This document shows, one piece after another, positions 50,159-60,865 of a stretch of DNA of 64,000 nucleotides. The stretch is from an uncultured Bacteroidota bacterium (GTDB lineage Bacteria; Bacteroidota; Bacteroidia; Flavobacteriales; Flavobacteriaceae), in NCBI GenBank assembly GCA_902526075.1, contig CABZJM010000003.1, positions 1 through 64,000 of the forward strand, in the 5' to 3' direction. The position numbers and the translations under genes were made by a program. Below the pieces are notes generated by a model. That model did not search any database and was not told the origin of the DNA. It saw nothing but the letters and a program-made list of their open reading frames with translations. How positions within the stretch are numbered: position 1 is the stretch's first letter; each line of letters opens with the position of its first letter.

Positions 50159-51169
50159 ATGAAAATCAGACTTCTTTTCTTCTCAGCTCTTTTATTTACA
50201 CTTCACTCTTGTGATACAGATGATATTTTACCAGCATTAACATTGACATCATCATCCAATGAATTAAGTGAAGATCAAGGTATGATAACCATAACGGCAT
50301 CATTAAATTCTGAAGTTGAACAAGAAACTATCCTTCCTATTTCATTTTCGGGAACAGCTACCTTTGATGAGGACTACTTAAGTAGCGAATCCTCTTTAAT
50401 AATTCCGTCTGGAGATAGTTCAGGTTCATTAACTATAAGTTCAATGCAAGATGAAGATATTGAAGATATAGAAACGATTATAATTTCTGTTGAAGCTCAG
50501 GATGAAGTGATAGTAATAAGTTCTTCAATTACAATTTCAATATTAGACGATGATTCCGATTCTGACGGCGATGGAATTAACGATAGTGATGATGATTGTC
50601 CAAATGAAGCAGGGCTTCCAGAGTATAATGGATGTTCACAACCTTTACTGATTATCAATGAAGTACTTTATGATCCACCGTCTGGAATTGAAGGTGATGC
50701 AAATGGTGATGGAATAAGAGAAGCTCAAGAGGACGAATTCATTGAGTTTGTTAATTTGGGTGGAACCCTTGATCTTTCAGGTTATACTGTACATGATAAT
50801 GCCCAAGAAAGACATGTTTTTCCTCAGGGGACAATAATTCCTTCGGGGGGTGTATTAGTTTTATTTGGTGGAGGAAGTCCAACAGGAGCCTTTGGTAATG
50901 CAATTGTTCAGACCGCATCTGCTGGAATCTTAAATATGAACAACGCTGGTGATTTTGTCACTTTATATAATACAAATGGTGAAGTTGTTTTAACATTTGA
51001 TATTGAACCATTGTCAAATAACCCAAATGAATCTTATACCCGATATCCAGATCTTAATTTGGAGCCTGGTGATGATGGTATTCTTTTCTATCAACATGCA
51101 GGTATTGGTGAAGCCTTAGGAGCTTTTTTCTCACCTGGAACTAAGATTGATGGAACTAACTTTAATTAA
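50159..51169 (+). CDS. Lipoprotein with Calx-beta-like, thrombospondin type 3-like and lamin tail domains
   Basis: Lipobox LHSCDT; SFSGTATFDEDYLSSESSLIIPSG; DSDGDGINDSDDDCPNEAG; LIINEVLYDPP...DEFIEFVNLGGTLDLSGYTVHDN. Confidence 0.82.
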   Translation: MKIRLLFFSALLFTLHSCDTDDILPALTLTSSSNELSEDQGMITITASLNSEVEQETILPISFSGTATFDEDYLSSESSLIIPSGDSSGSLTISSMQDEDIEDIETIIISVEAQDEVIVISSSITISILDDDSDSDGDGINDSDDDCPNEAGLPEYNGCSQPLLIINEVLYDPPSGIEGDANGDGIREAQEDEFIEFVNLGGTLDLSGYTVHDNAQERHVFPQGTIIPSGGVLVLFGGGSPTGAFGNAIVQTASAGILNMNNAGDFVTLYNTNGEVVLTFDIEPLSNNPNESYTRYPDLNLEPGDDGILFYQHAGIGEALGAFFSPGTKIDGTNFN

Positions 51170-51178
51170 AAAAGATAT

Positions 51179-52477
51179 ATGAGATCATTTTATTTTGTTA
51201 TTTCTTTTTTCATAGTTAACCTTTCTTATTCTCAAGGTTTAGAGATGCAATCATATAAATTTGGGGATGGATTAAGATTTGTTGGCGAGTCCGCTCAAAG
51301 CGTTAGACTTACTGGATATGCTCAACCTATGGCTGAGCTAAAACAAACTGAGGGTAATGATGAAAGTTCCTCTAGATACAGGATGAGAAGGCTTCGATTA
51401 AGAATTGATGGTCAAACCAAAGATCCAAGATTTAAATATCGATTACAAGTGGATTTAAGTGGCGTTTCTGAAATTGGTGAAACGAACGAAGATCCATTAA
51501 TGGATGCTTACATTGACTATGCGCCAAACAATTCTTTTTCTGTTAAGTTTGGACAAAGGACAACATATGCAGATAATCGTGAATTATGGATGAGTTCTAA
51601 TTCTCTACAGTTAGTGGAAAGAAGTCGGTTAACCTCTGCTTTTGCTTCAATTCGTGAATTTGGAGTTTTTGTAACCGGTAGGATAAGATCTGGAAGAGGT
51701 TCTTTTTTAAGACCTTATTTTGTTTTATCAAATGGCGATGGAAAGAATGTAATGGATAATGATAGAGGTGGATTAAAACTTGGAGGTAGGATTGATTATT
51801 TACCTTTCGGTTTATTTACAAATATTGGTCAGTTTAGACAGATTGATGTTATGAGAGAACAAGTGCCAAAGCTTGTAGTTGGGATTCATTACAGTCACAA
51901 TTCGGGAATGAGTAGTAGGAGAGGAAGGTATAGTGGAAGGATTTTATATTTAAATAATAATGATGAGGAGTCTCTTCCCGACTATTCAAAATATGGTCTA
52001 GACTTTCTTTTTAAATATAGGGGATTTTCAGCGCTTGGTGAATACGTAAAGTCAGCTGCAACAGTACCAACTGATATAACTCAAAGGGTAAGAAATGATG
52101 GTTCAATTTCAACAACTTTTTTAGTCAACGATGTTCAGAATGTTGATGCATATGTTAAAGGCAGAATGATGTTAGGTGAGGCCTACAACTTTCAGCTAGG
52201 ATACTTATTTAAAAATAATTTTTCAATTGATGGAAGATATACTCATTTGATCGCAGATGAAAATTCCTTTTTAAATAATGCAACTTTTTATAACAGACCA
52301 AATTATTACACATTAGGTGTTACTAAGCTGAGCAGAAGAAACTATGGGTTTAAAATACAAGCTTCAGTAACATACGTTGACGGTAGTTTGGGAATTAATC
52401 ACGACAATGACTTATCCACGGATGTGGTTTTCGATGATGAATTATTATTTAGATTAATAACTACTATTTCATTTTAA
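51179..52477 (+). CDS. Porin (phosphate-selective porin O/P-like)
   Basis: Signal peptide, FGDGLRF, RMRRLRLRIDGQTKDPRFKYRLQVDLSG, C-terminal Phe. Confidence 0.8.
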   Translation: MRSFYFVISFFIVNLSYSQGLEMQSYKFGDGLRFVGESAQSVRLTGYAQPMAELKQTEGNDESSSRYRMRRLRLRIDGQTKDPRFKYRLQVDLSGVSEIGETNEDPLMDAYIDYAPNNSFSVKFGQRTTYADNRELWMSSNSLQLVERSRLTSAFASIREFGVFVTGRIRSGRGSFLRPYFVLSNGDGKNVMDNDRGGLKLGGRIDYLPFGLFTNIGQFRQIDVMREQVPKLVVGIHYSHNSGMSSRRGRYSGRILYLNNNDEESLPDYSKYGLDFLFKYRGFSALGEYVKSAATVPTDITQRVRNDGSISTTFLVNDVQNVDAYVKGRMMLGEAYNFQLGYLFKNNFSIDGRYTHLIADENSFLNNATFYNRPNYYTLGVTKLSRRNYGFKIQASVTYVDGSLGINHDNDLSTDVVFDDELLFRLITTISF

Positions 52478-52482
52478 AAACT

Positions 52483-54030
52483 ATGCTAAAAAAATTAATT
52501 TATTACATATTAATTTTCAACTTCATGGTAGTAAGTGCTCAGCTAAATCAAGAGCCCAAGAAGATTACTAAAAAGTTTTTCAGTGAACATAATGACATTG
52601 AAAATATAACTCCAGCATTAAAGAAGAAAAAAGGATTTACAAATTATCAGGAATTATTGAGTTATATTGATGAGAAAGTCCAAAAGTATCCTGAATTGGT
52701 TTCATCAAATTTTATAGGTGAATCTCAAAAGGGTAAAAAAATCCCAATTGTATTTATAAAAAAAAATAAGAACAATTTTGATAAAAAGCTCAGGGTTTGG
52801 ATGCAAGGTGGGTTGCACGGCAATGAGCCAGCGAGTACAGAATCTTTACTATACTTAATACACTTAATTTTAGAGGATCCTAACTATAATTATCTTTTAG
52901 ATAAAATAGAATTAGCAATTTCACCTATGGCAAATATTGATGGTTCCCTAAAGAACGATAGATATGCTGCAAATGGTCTAGATTTAAATAGAGATCACAC
53001 AAAAATTATGGCTCCAGAAACCAAAGCTTCAATAAAAGCATTTAATAATTTTAACCCACATGTTGCATTGGATTTTCATGAGTACAGGCCATTTAGAAAG
53101 GATTTTGCTCAACTCGGTAGCTTTGGAATATCAAATCCTTATGATGTAATGTTTTTGTACACTGGAAATTTAAATGTACCAGAAAATATTAGGGTAATAA
53201 TAGATACACTATTTGTTAAAAATGCAAAAACACCCCTCAATGATTTAAATTTGAGACACAGGCATTATATGAAGTCTGAAAAATACAAAGGCGAAATACA
53301 TTTTAGTAAAGGAACTAATACTGCAAGATCTAGTTCTAATTTTTATGCTCTAAATAACACCATCGCCACATTATTTGAAATTAGAGGAGTTGGTATCGCC
53401 AAGACTTCTTTCAAGAGAAGAATTAAATCAAGTCTTGCAGTTGGATTTTCATATTTAAAAACCGCATATGAAAATTCAAATTTCATTTTTGAACAGATTG
53501 AAATTGCAAATAATTATTCAAATGATATTGTTTTAGATCACAAAAGGACAACTTCTACAGAAACCATTAAAGCTATAGATATTGAATCAAATGAGCTTAT
53601 TGATTTTTCAACTACGATGCATAGTTCAAAAAAATCTATTGCCACTTCACTTAGGGACAGACCGATTGCTTATATAATTAAGAAAAATAATCAGGGATTT
53701 ATAGAAAAATTAAATGATGTTGGAGTTAACTATGTTGAGTTTGAAAAAGATACAATGATTTATTCTGGTGCTTACAAAGTAGTTGAATTCAACAATAAGT
53801 TTAAAGTGTATGAAAAAATGAAAATGCAAAAAGTTGTCACATCAGTTGAATATAACAACAATAACTTTTCAAAGGGTGATATATTAATCAGTATGAATCA
53901 AAAAAGATCAAATTTAATTGCGGAATTATTAGAGCCTGAAGCTCCAAACAGTTATGTGAGCTTTGGTATAATTAAGACCTCTCTCAATAATCAATTACCT
54001 ATTTATAGAATTAAAAATTTTAATAATTAG
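52483..54030 (+). CDS. M14 family zinc carboxypeptidase-like protein
   Basis: GGLHGNEPASTESLLYL (HxxE), NGLDLNRDHTK, LDFHEYRP, LFEIRGVGI. Confidence 0.88.
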   Translation: MLKKLIYYILIFNFMVVSAQLNQEPKKITKKFFSEHNDIENITPALKKKKGFTNYQELLSYIDEKVQKYPELVSSNFIGESQKGKKIPIVFIKKNKNNFDKKLRVWMQGGLHGNEPASTESLLYLIHLILEDPNYNYLLDKIELAISPMANIDGSLKNDRYAANGLDLNRDHTKIMAPETKASIKAFNNFNPHVALDFHEYRPFRKDFAQLGSFGISNPYDVMFLYTGNLNVPENIRVIIDTLFVKNAKTPLNDLNLRHRHYMKSEKYKGEIHFSKGTNTARSSSNFYALNNTIATLFEIRGVGIAKTSFKRRIKSSLAVGFSYLKTAYENSNFIFEQIEIANNYSNDIVLDHKRTTSTETIKAIDIESNELIDFSTTMHSSKKSIATSLRDRPIAYIIKKNNQGFIEKLNDVGVNYVEFEKDTMIYSGAYKVVEFNNKFKVYEKMKMQKVVTSVEYNNNNFSKGDILISMNQKRSNLIAELLEPEAPNSYVSFGIIKTSLNNQLPIYRIKNFNN

Positions 54031-54033
54031 AAT

Positions 54034-55284
54034 ATGAAAAAATTAATCATTACAACAATAATTTTACTGTCAATTTCCTATGTTTTCAGCCAGGAATCTG
54101 AGAGAAATAATGCAAGCTTTAGTCTTGGAGATGGAATTTCCTTTTCGTTTAATGAAGGTGATTATGAATTTAATATATATGGTTTCATAAAACCAACATA
54201 TATATTTAATGATGAAAAAATTTACACTGCTGATGGTGAATACTCAAATGTATTTAGACAGTTTAAAAGTCAAAACTCAAATTTGTTCTTTACAGGATTT
54301 GCTAAAGACGAAAAATTAAGTTTCACTATTCAAATGGATTATAGCTCTTCAAATCCATTGGTAGAAGCTTTTATCGGATATCACTTTGACGAAAAGACCA
54401 AATTATATTTCGGTCAAATGCGGGTAAATCACAATAATTTAGAAATGACTTACAATGAAGATAGATTAAGATTTACTAATCGAGGAATTTTAAGTCAAAC
54501 ATACACTGATAATGGTGAAGAGTTTGGATTATTTTTTGAAACAAGTCTTGGTAAATCAATTATTTTCAAACCAACTCTAGCGATAACATCAGGAGATGGA
54601 AAAAATTCATTTGGTGATGACTCAAGAGATTCCGACAAAGGTGGAGTTAAATTTGGATCAAGAATTAATATTTTCCCTTCTGGCGATTTTTCAATGGGTA
54701 ACAGGCTTTCGACAGTCGACTTGATCCATGAAAAGAGGCTAAAAGTTCAAATTGGTTTTGCGTATTCCAAAAATATGGGCGCAAGTAATAAGGTTGGAGA
54801 TGGTCATGGTGATTTTATTCTTTATGATGATTCTGGTGATGAATTGTTTCCCGATTATTCACAACTATTTTTAGACTTAAACTTAAAATATAAGGGCTTT
54901 TCTTTAGTTTTAGAGTATGCTGATGCATATGCTTCCGGTCTTGATCAAATCTACACCGATCCCAATGCCTTTAATTTATTAATTCCACAACAAATAAGTG
55001 AATATTTGGTAGTTGGTGATAGTCAAGGAATTCAATTTGGATATTTCACAAAAAATGGAATAAGTATTGACTTTATCTATGAGAATTTAAATCCTGAGTT
55101 TGATTCCTATGGAAGCTCCGTTTTAAGAAAATCTTCAAATATGGGAGTTGGGATTTCAAAATATTTGGCAGGAAATGATTTAAAAATTCAAGCAAGTATT
55201 TTCAAGACTGGTTATGAAAATTTAAACAACCTTGATGATGATGAATTCATGTCTGGGTCATTTTTGGTTCAAATTGCATTTTAA
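54034..55284 (+). CDS. Porin (phosphate-selective porin O/P-like), second copy
   Basis: Signal peptide, SLGDGISFSF, DKGGVKFGSRINIFPSGDFS paralogous to DRGGLKLGGRIDYLPFGLF of the first porin. Confidence 0.75.
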   Translation: MKKLIITTIILLSISYVFSQESERNNASFSLGDGISFSFNEGDYEFNIYGFIKPTYIFNDEKIYTADGEYSNVFRQFKSQNSNLFFTGFAKDEKLSFTIQMDYSSSNPLVEAFIGYHFDEKTKLYFGQMRVNHNNLEMTYNEDRLRFTNRGILSQTYTDNGEEFGLFFETSLGKSIIFKPTLAITSGDGKNSFGDDSRDSDKGGVKFGSRINIFPSGDFSMGNRLSTVDLIHEKRLKVQIGFAYSKNMGASNKVGDGHGDFILYDDSGDELFPDYSQLFLDLNLKYKGFSLVLEYADAYASGLDQIYTDPNAFNLLIPQQISEYLVVGDSQGIQFGYFTKNGISIDFIYENLNPEFDSYGSSVLRKSSNMGVGISKYLAGNDLKIQASIFKTGYENLNNLDDDEFMSGSFLVQIAF

Positions 55285-55317
55285 AAAAATTAATTAGCTT
55301 CGCAAAAAAAATATATT

Positions 55318-56010
55318 ATGAAGAAAATAGTAACATTGCTAATTTTATTTTGTACAGCAAGTACATTTAGTCAGTCAAATCAGGATCTTTTATCTCACTA
55401 TAAAAAATACTACAAACAGATGCAATCTCAGGCTGACATTCAAGGCGTAATAAATGCACTAACTCATTTAAATGTATTAGAGCCAAGTCAAGCTAGAAAA
55501 GATACTCTTGCAACTCTTTACATGAATGAAGGTAGACATGTTGAGGCGCTAAATACAATAGGTGTTGATAAGAATGATTCAGATTCAGATTTAGCTGTAC
55601 AAGTGAAAGCCTTTTCCCTTAAGGCCATAAATGATATTGAACAAGCAATGGTACATTACGAAGAATTATTTAAAAGAAAACCAAATCCGTTTATTGCCTA
55701 TGAGCTTGCCGAAATGAAGATTAGAACCGGAGATTTAATGGGTGCAACCAGGAATATAACATTTGGAATTGCAAACTCTTCTGGTGATATTGTTAGAAAT
55801 TACTATGAGACCCAGCAACCCTATTCAGTTCCTATGAAAGCTGCTTTCACTTATTTGAAGGGACTTGTAAAAATTAATGAGGATAGAGAAAGTAATATTG
55901 ATGCTGCGATAGCTATTATGAATGAAGCTTTAATTATTGCTCCAAATTTTAATTTGGCCAAGATCAGTATTGATGCTCTAAATGCTCAAAAAACTACTGA
56001 TCAAGACTAA
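55318..56010 (+). CDS. Secreted tetratricopeptide-like repeat protein
   Basis: Signal peptide and TPR-like helices (LAVQVKAFSLKAINDIEQAMVHYEELFKRKPNPFIAYELAEMKIRTGD). Confidence 0.65.
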   Translation: MKKIVTLLILFCTASTFSQSNQDLLSHYKKYYKQMQSQADIQGVINALTHLNVLEPSQARKDTLATLYMNEGRHVEALNTIGVDKNDSDSDLAVQVKAFSLKAINDIEQAMVHYEELFKRKPNPFIAYELAEMKIRTGDLMGATRNITFGIANSSGDIVRNYYETQQPYSVPMKAAFTYLKGLVKINEDRESNIDAAIAIMNEALIIAPNFNLAKISIDALNAQKTTDQD

Positions 56011-56491
56011 TTTCTTGTTTTTCTAATAATTTATCAATTTGAAAATTTAGGTTAGAAAAAGAGTTATTAATTTTTTTTACCATTTTTATTTTAATTTCAT
56101 TTTCAATTTCAAAGTTTGAAAGCATTGACTCAAACCTCATAAAATCTGTTTCTATCACGGTTAGCCTTGATTTTATCTCAGGCTTATTTATTTCATCTGG
56201 TATCGAAAATTTTATTCCTTTAAAAAATCTCAGGAGAAACTTTTTATTATCAACTAAAGAGCTAAAGTCGTTTGAATTTAGTTGTTCGATAAATTCATTC
56301 AATTCAAAATAATTTATCCATTTTTCAATCGATGGGTTGTATCTAACATAATAAATAGATTCAAAGTTTATCTCTGAATAATTTATAGTTGTAGAATTTG
56401 GATTATCTTTTTGAACATTAATGCTGGTAATTTCGTCACAACTTGTAAACGAAATGAATAAGAGAAAAATAAACTTAGTTAATCTTTTCAA
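55994..56491 (-). CDS. Hypothetical lipoprotein
   Basis: Lipobox FTSCDE; no recognised domain. Confidence 0.6.
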   Translation of the reverse strand: MKRLTKFIFLLFISFTSCDEITSINVQKDNPNSTTINYSEINFESIYYVRYNPSIEKWINYFELNEFIEQLNSNDFSSLVDNKKFLLRFFKGIKFSIPDEINKPEIKSRLTVIETDFMRFESMLSNFEIENEIKIKMVKKINNSFSNLNFQIDKLLEKQEISLDQ

Positions 56492-57194
56492 AACTTCGAG
56501 GTTTTCCTATCAAAAAGACGACTATTATTAAGACTAAAACAAAAACTTCCCACCAATAAAGGTAGGTAGGCCATTCTCCAATGACTAATGGGTTATCCAC
56601 TGCAGGCGGAACATTAACATACATATAGTTGGAACCAAGAAGGTTATTTAATGGAATTAATATGAACATGAATATATTCAAAACAACCCATGTTTTTATC
56701 CAAGAAAATTTTGTAAGTTTCATACCCATGTGATTTCTTAAATATATTGGAAATGCAATTATCATTGCATGTTTAAAAAAGAATTGAACATAAAAGAAGT
56801 TATAACCACCATAATCGTCTATCAAAGGGGTTAAAATAGCCTGTATTCCTCCAATTATTCCACAATAAAAAAGAAATTCGAAAAGAAACTGTCTTCTATT
56901 TTTTGGAATAAACATTATAAAACAGCAAATTAATCCGCTTATTGAGCAAAGATGTACAGGAAGTTCTTTACTTAATTCCCATTTACCCATTAAGAACAAA
57001 AATGAATGATTTATTATAAAGAAACCAATCATTAAATAGGCCAAAATTTTTGCATAAAGCTCTTTCTTATTTTTTGGTATTTTATTACCTACAGATAAAA
57101 CAGCGAAAATCAATACAATTACACATAAAACGGTTATTACCCAGCTTGTCGACATAAAGTCTAGTGTGTATTTATTGATATCGGAGTTTATCAT
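56475..57194 (-). CDS. TIGR02206/YwaF-like integral membrane protein
   Basis: WELSKELPVHLCSISGLICC, CGIIGGIQAILTPLIDDYGGYNFFYVQFFFKHAMII, WPTYLYWWE. Confidence 0.8.
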   Translation of the reverse strand: MINSDINKYTLDFMSTSWVITVLCVIVLIFAVLSVGNKIPKNKKELYAKILAYLMIGFFIINHSFLFLMGKWELSKELPVHLCSISGLICCFIMFIPKNRRQFLFEFLFYCGIIGGIQAILTPLIDDYGGYNFFYVQFFFKHAMIIAFPIYLRNHMGMKLTKFSWIKTWVVLNIFMFILIPLNNLLGSNYMYVNVPPAVDNPLVIGEWPTYLYWWEVFVLVLIIVVFLIGKPRSFEKIN

Positions 57195-57239
57195 TTATTG
57201 AATTATAAGTAGAGTAGTAAATATAGTAAATTTATAAAA

Positions 57240-57280
57240 CCGAATTAAAAACAAAAGCCCTCATCAAAATGAGGGCTTTA
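57240..57280 (-). terminator. Rho-independent terminator downstream of tRNA-Phe
   Basis: Reverse strand AAAGCCCTCAT-TTTG-ATGAGGGCTTT followed by TGTTTTTAATT. Confidence 0.85.
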
Positions 57281-57282
57281 GG

Positions 57283-57355
<73 letters not shown>

Positions 57356-57446
57356 TCTTGAGCGCATTAAAGATAGATTCAATTTTGTTATTCCCAAAAT
57401 TATTTTATAAAAATGCTTTTGTAAATTTGAGGTGTTACAAGATTAC

Positions 57447-58172
57447 ATGAACTTAGTAGTTGACATTGGTAATAATTTCTTTAAACTTGGAATTTTTGAA
57501 AATTCTAATTTGGTATTTAGCTTTTTTGATAAAAATGATAAAATTGATATAGAAATTGAGAAAATTATTTGTAAATACAGCAAAATAACCAATGCTCTGA
57601 TCTCAAATGTTTCTTCTGTAAAAATTAATGATTTACTCAATAGATTGAATATTAAAATTTACAAGTTAGATTCAACTTTTATTTTTCCTTTTGAGTTAAA
57701 TTATAAGACCCCTGAATCCCTAGGTAATGATAGACTAGCTTTAGCTGCTGCCGCTACAATTTTATTTCCAAACTCTAATAATTTAGTCATAGATGCAGGA
57801 ACATGTATTACAATTGATTTTATCGATAATAAAAATCATTTTTTGGGTGGTTCAATTTCTCCCGGAGTCAAAATGAGATATGATTCACTTAATCATTATA
57901 CTGCAAATCTTCCTCTGCTAAAAAATGAAAACAATTTTAATTATCCAGGAGATTCGACCAATGCCTCAATACATGCTGGTATTATTGGTGGTGTTTCCAA
58001 TGAGATAAATGGATTTATTAAACAAATAAATTCAAGAAATGACAAGGTGAATGTAATATTAACAGGGGGAGATGCTAAAATTTTGTCAAAAACATTAAAA
58101 ATTACCATATTTGCGAATCAAAATTTTATCTTAGAAGGCCTCAATAGCATTCTAAACCTAAATAAAAATTAA
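57447..58172 (+). CDS. coaX: Type III pantothenate kinase
   Basis: MNLVVDIGNNFFKLGIFEN; PESLGNDRLALAAAA; LVIDAGTCITIDFID; LGGSISPGVKMRYDSL. Confidence 0.93.
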   Translation: MNLVVDIGNNFFKLGIFENSNLVFSFFDKNDKIDIEIEKIICKYSKITNALISNVSSVKINDLLNRLNIKIYKLDSTFIFPFELNYKTPESLGNDRLALAAAATILFPNSNNLVIDAGTCITIDFIDNKNHFLGGSISPGVKMRYDSLNHYTANLPLLKNENNFNYPGDSTNASIHAGIIGGVSNEINGFIKQINSRNDKVNVILTGGDAKILSKTLKITIFANQNFILEGLNSILNLNKN

Positions 58173-59483
58173 TTGAATAAGACATTTTCTATACTATTTT
58201 CACTTGTCTTTGCGTGTTTAACGGTTAAATCACAAAATAACACCTCATCACCCTATTCCTTTTATGGAATCGGTTCTCTTGATTTTAAGGGTACATCTGA
58301 AAGTAGAGCAATGGGAGGTGTTAGCGTATATAATGATAGTATTCACATGAATTTCAGAAACCCTGCTTCATATACTGGAAAAAATATGTTTTCATTTAAT
58401 AATGAGGGAAGACTTGTAAAATTTACTGTTGGATTAGGACATTCAGAAACCGACCTTAAAACTTCGACAAATAGTTCTGAAACAACTAATACTAGTTTTG
58501 AATATCTAGGCATAAATATTCCAATGGGTAAATTTGGGTTTGGTTTTGGATTAATTCCTTTTTCATCCGTTGGTTATAAATTACAATCGTCAAACGTAGA
58601 TAACCAACTTCAGTACAAATACTCTGGAAATGGAGGTCTAAACAAAGCTTTTTTGGGATTTGCATACCAGCTTTCTGACAACCTAGCTATTGGTTTTGAT
58701 GCAAAATATAATTTTGGTAATATTCAAAATTCAGCACTTGAATATTTATATGATGATGAATCTTTGCCTCTTGATTACCAAGCAAGAGAACAAAATAGGT
58801 CTGATCTAAGTGGAGTTAATTTCAATTTTGGCATAACATTTAAAAGAGGCTTTAATGAAAATCTTGAATTACATGCTTCACTTACACATTCACCTGATTA
58901 TAACTTAAGCTCAAGGAATAGTAGAACATTTGCTTCGGTTGTGATAAATCCTAATACACAGATTGAGTTCCCTGTTAATGAAATAAATGTTGATCTAGAC
59001 TCTTTGGAGCTAGACAAGACCGATTTATCAATGCCGTCGGTAACAAGTTTTGGAATTGGAATTAGTAAGTCAAAAAAATGGTTTGTTGGAGCTGAATTCA
59101 CCTCTATTACTAGTAGTGTTTTTTCAAATGATTTAATTAGCATTGAAAACAGTGAATATGAAGACTCATCAAAAATATCTTTTGGTGGATTTTACATTCC
59201 TGATTATGCATCATTTAGTAAATTTTGGAACAGAGTTGTTTACAGGGCTGGATTTTATTCTGAAAAAACTGGGTTGGTCATCAACAATGAATCCATAAAT
59301 GAATTTGGCATATCATTTGGACTAGGTATTCCAGCTGGTGGTTTATTTTCGAATGTTAATACAACTGTTGAATTTGGTAAAAGAGGAACCACAAATGAAG
59401 ATTTAGTTGAAGAAAATTTTGTTAATTTTCAGTTAAGTTTATCTCTTAATGACAGGTGGTTTGTAAAGAGAAAATATAATTAA
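58173..59483 (+). CDS. Outer membrane beta-barrel protein
   Basis: SSPYSFYGIGSLDFKGTSESRAMGGVSV; barrel-like strands; conserved position after coaX. Confidence 0.7.
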   Translation: MNKTFSILFSLVFACLTVKSQNNTSSPYSFYGIGSLDFKGTSESRAMGGVSVYNDSIHMNFRNPASYTGKNMFSFNNEGRLVKFTVGLGHSETDLKTSTNSSETTNTSFEYLGINIPMGKFGFGFGLIPFSSVGYKLQSSNVDNQLQYKYSGNGGLNKAFLGFAYQLSDNLAIGFDAKYNFGNIQNSALEYLYDDESLPLDYQAREQNRSDLSGVNFNFGITFKRGFNENLELHASLTHSPDYNLSSRNSRTFASVVINPNTQIEFPVNEINVDLDSLELDKTDLSMPSVTSFGIGISKSKKWFVGAEFTSITSSVFSNDLISIENSEYEDSSKISFGGFYIPDYASFSKFWNRVVYRAGFYSEKTGLVINNESINEFGISFGLGIPAGGLFSNVNTTVEFGKRGTTNEDLVEENFVNFQLSLSLNDRWFVKRKYN

Positions 59484-59485
59484 TT

Positions 59486-60862
59486 ATGAAAAAATTTTTA
59501 GTGTTTTTATTATTGTTGCTGATATCGGCTAATGCATTTTCACAAGCCAATGAAAAAGATATTAATGCTTTATCAATTTTCAGTGAATATGTTAAAGCTA
59601 AAAATTATGATGCTGCATTTGAACCCTGGATGGAGCTTAGGTTAAGAAGTCCAAAGTTTAATAGCGCAATTTATGTTTACGGTGAGAGGATATTAAAACA
59701 TAAAATCAAAAATACAACCTCTGAGGAAAAAGTAAATTATTTAAATGACCTATTGAAATTGTGGGAAGAGAAAAGAGAACATTTTCCTAACAAGACCCCT
59801 CTTGGCGATATTTTAGCTAAATCTGCACAATTACAATATGACAATAAAAACTACTTTGGTCTTAGTGACTTTGAAATTTATTCAAATTTTGATAGAGCTT
59901 ACAACGAAGACTTAAGTTCATTTAACAATCCTAAAAATTTATATACCTATTTTAAGCTAATTGTTAAGCTCTATGATGAAAATCTAAAAAGTGCTGAGGA
60001 TTTGTTTACTAAATATGATGAGATTTCTGAAAAAGTTGAAAAAGAAATTAAGAATTATACCAACAAGGTTAATAAATATGTTGGTAAATCTGATGAAGAA
60101 GTTTCTATTTCAGCAAAAGACCAGAGACGTATCAAATCATATAATAGTTTTTTAAAGGCATATGACCAGATATCCAAGGGAATGGAAAAAGATTTAGGCG
60201 ATAGAGGTAATTGTGAAAATTTAATACCACTATATGAAAATAATTTTGATGCTAATCAGAGAGATGGTAAATGGTTAAGTAGGGCTATGAATAGATTGTA
60301 TGGTAAGCAGTGTGATGAATCTGAACTATTTGTCAAAATTGTTCAGAAAAAAAATGAATTAGAACCGAATGCATCAACAGCCTATTATTTAGGGACTATT
60401 AAAGATAAACAAGGAAACTCATCAGAAGCATTAGTATTCTACAATCAAGCAATCGAATTGGAAACTGACTCATATGAAAAAGCTAAAATATTATTTAGAA
60501 TAGCTACTAACTTTCGAAAGAATGGACTTTACACGAGGGCAAGATCACATTACATGCAAGCTTTAGGATTTAATCCATCAATGGGAAGGTCATATTTAGC
60601 AATTGCTCAGATGTATGCATCTAGTGCAAAAAATTGTGGTGCAGACAACTTTAGTCAAAGAGCAGTTTATTGGCTTGCATCTAAGGAAGCGATGAAGGCA
60701 TCTAGAGTTGATGGAACTTTAAAAAGTGCTGCTCTCAAGAGTTTCAGAAATTACGAAGCAAAAGCACCTCAAAAATCTGAAATCTTTTCATCAGGCAGAG
60801 AGGGTGAAGTAATAGAAATTTCTTGTTGGATTGGTAGATCTGTAAAAGTACCTAATCTTTAA
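59486..60862 (+). CDS. Secreted TPR protein
   Basis: Signal peptide; TPR repeats AYYLGTIKDKQGNSSEALVFYNQAIELE and ILFRIATNFRKNGLYTRARSHYMQALGFNP. Confidence 0.75.
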   Translation: MKKFLVFLLLLLISANAFSQANEKDINALSIFSEYVKAKNYDAAFEPWMELRLRSPKFNSAIYVYGERILKHKIKNTTSEEKVNYLNDLLKLWEEKREHFPNKTPLGDILAKSAQLQYDNKNYFGLSDFEIYSNFDRAYNEDLSSFNNPKNLYTYFKLIVKLYDENLKSAEDLFTKYDEISEKVEKEIKNYTNKVNKYVGKSDEEVSISAKDQRRIKSYNSFLKAYDQISKGMEKDLGDRGNCENLIPLYENNFDANQRDGKWLSRAMNRLYGKQCDESELFVKIVQKKNELEPNASTAYYLGTIKDKQGNSSEALVFYNQAIELETDSYEKAKILFRIATNFRKNGLYTRARSHYMQALGFNPSMGRSYLAIAQMYASSAKNCGADNFSQRAVYWLASKEAMKASRVDGTLKSAALKSFRNYEAKAPQKSEIFSSGREGEVIEISCWIGRSVKVPNL

Positions 60863-60865
60863 TTC

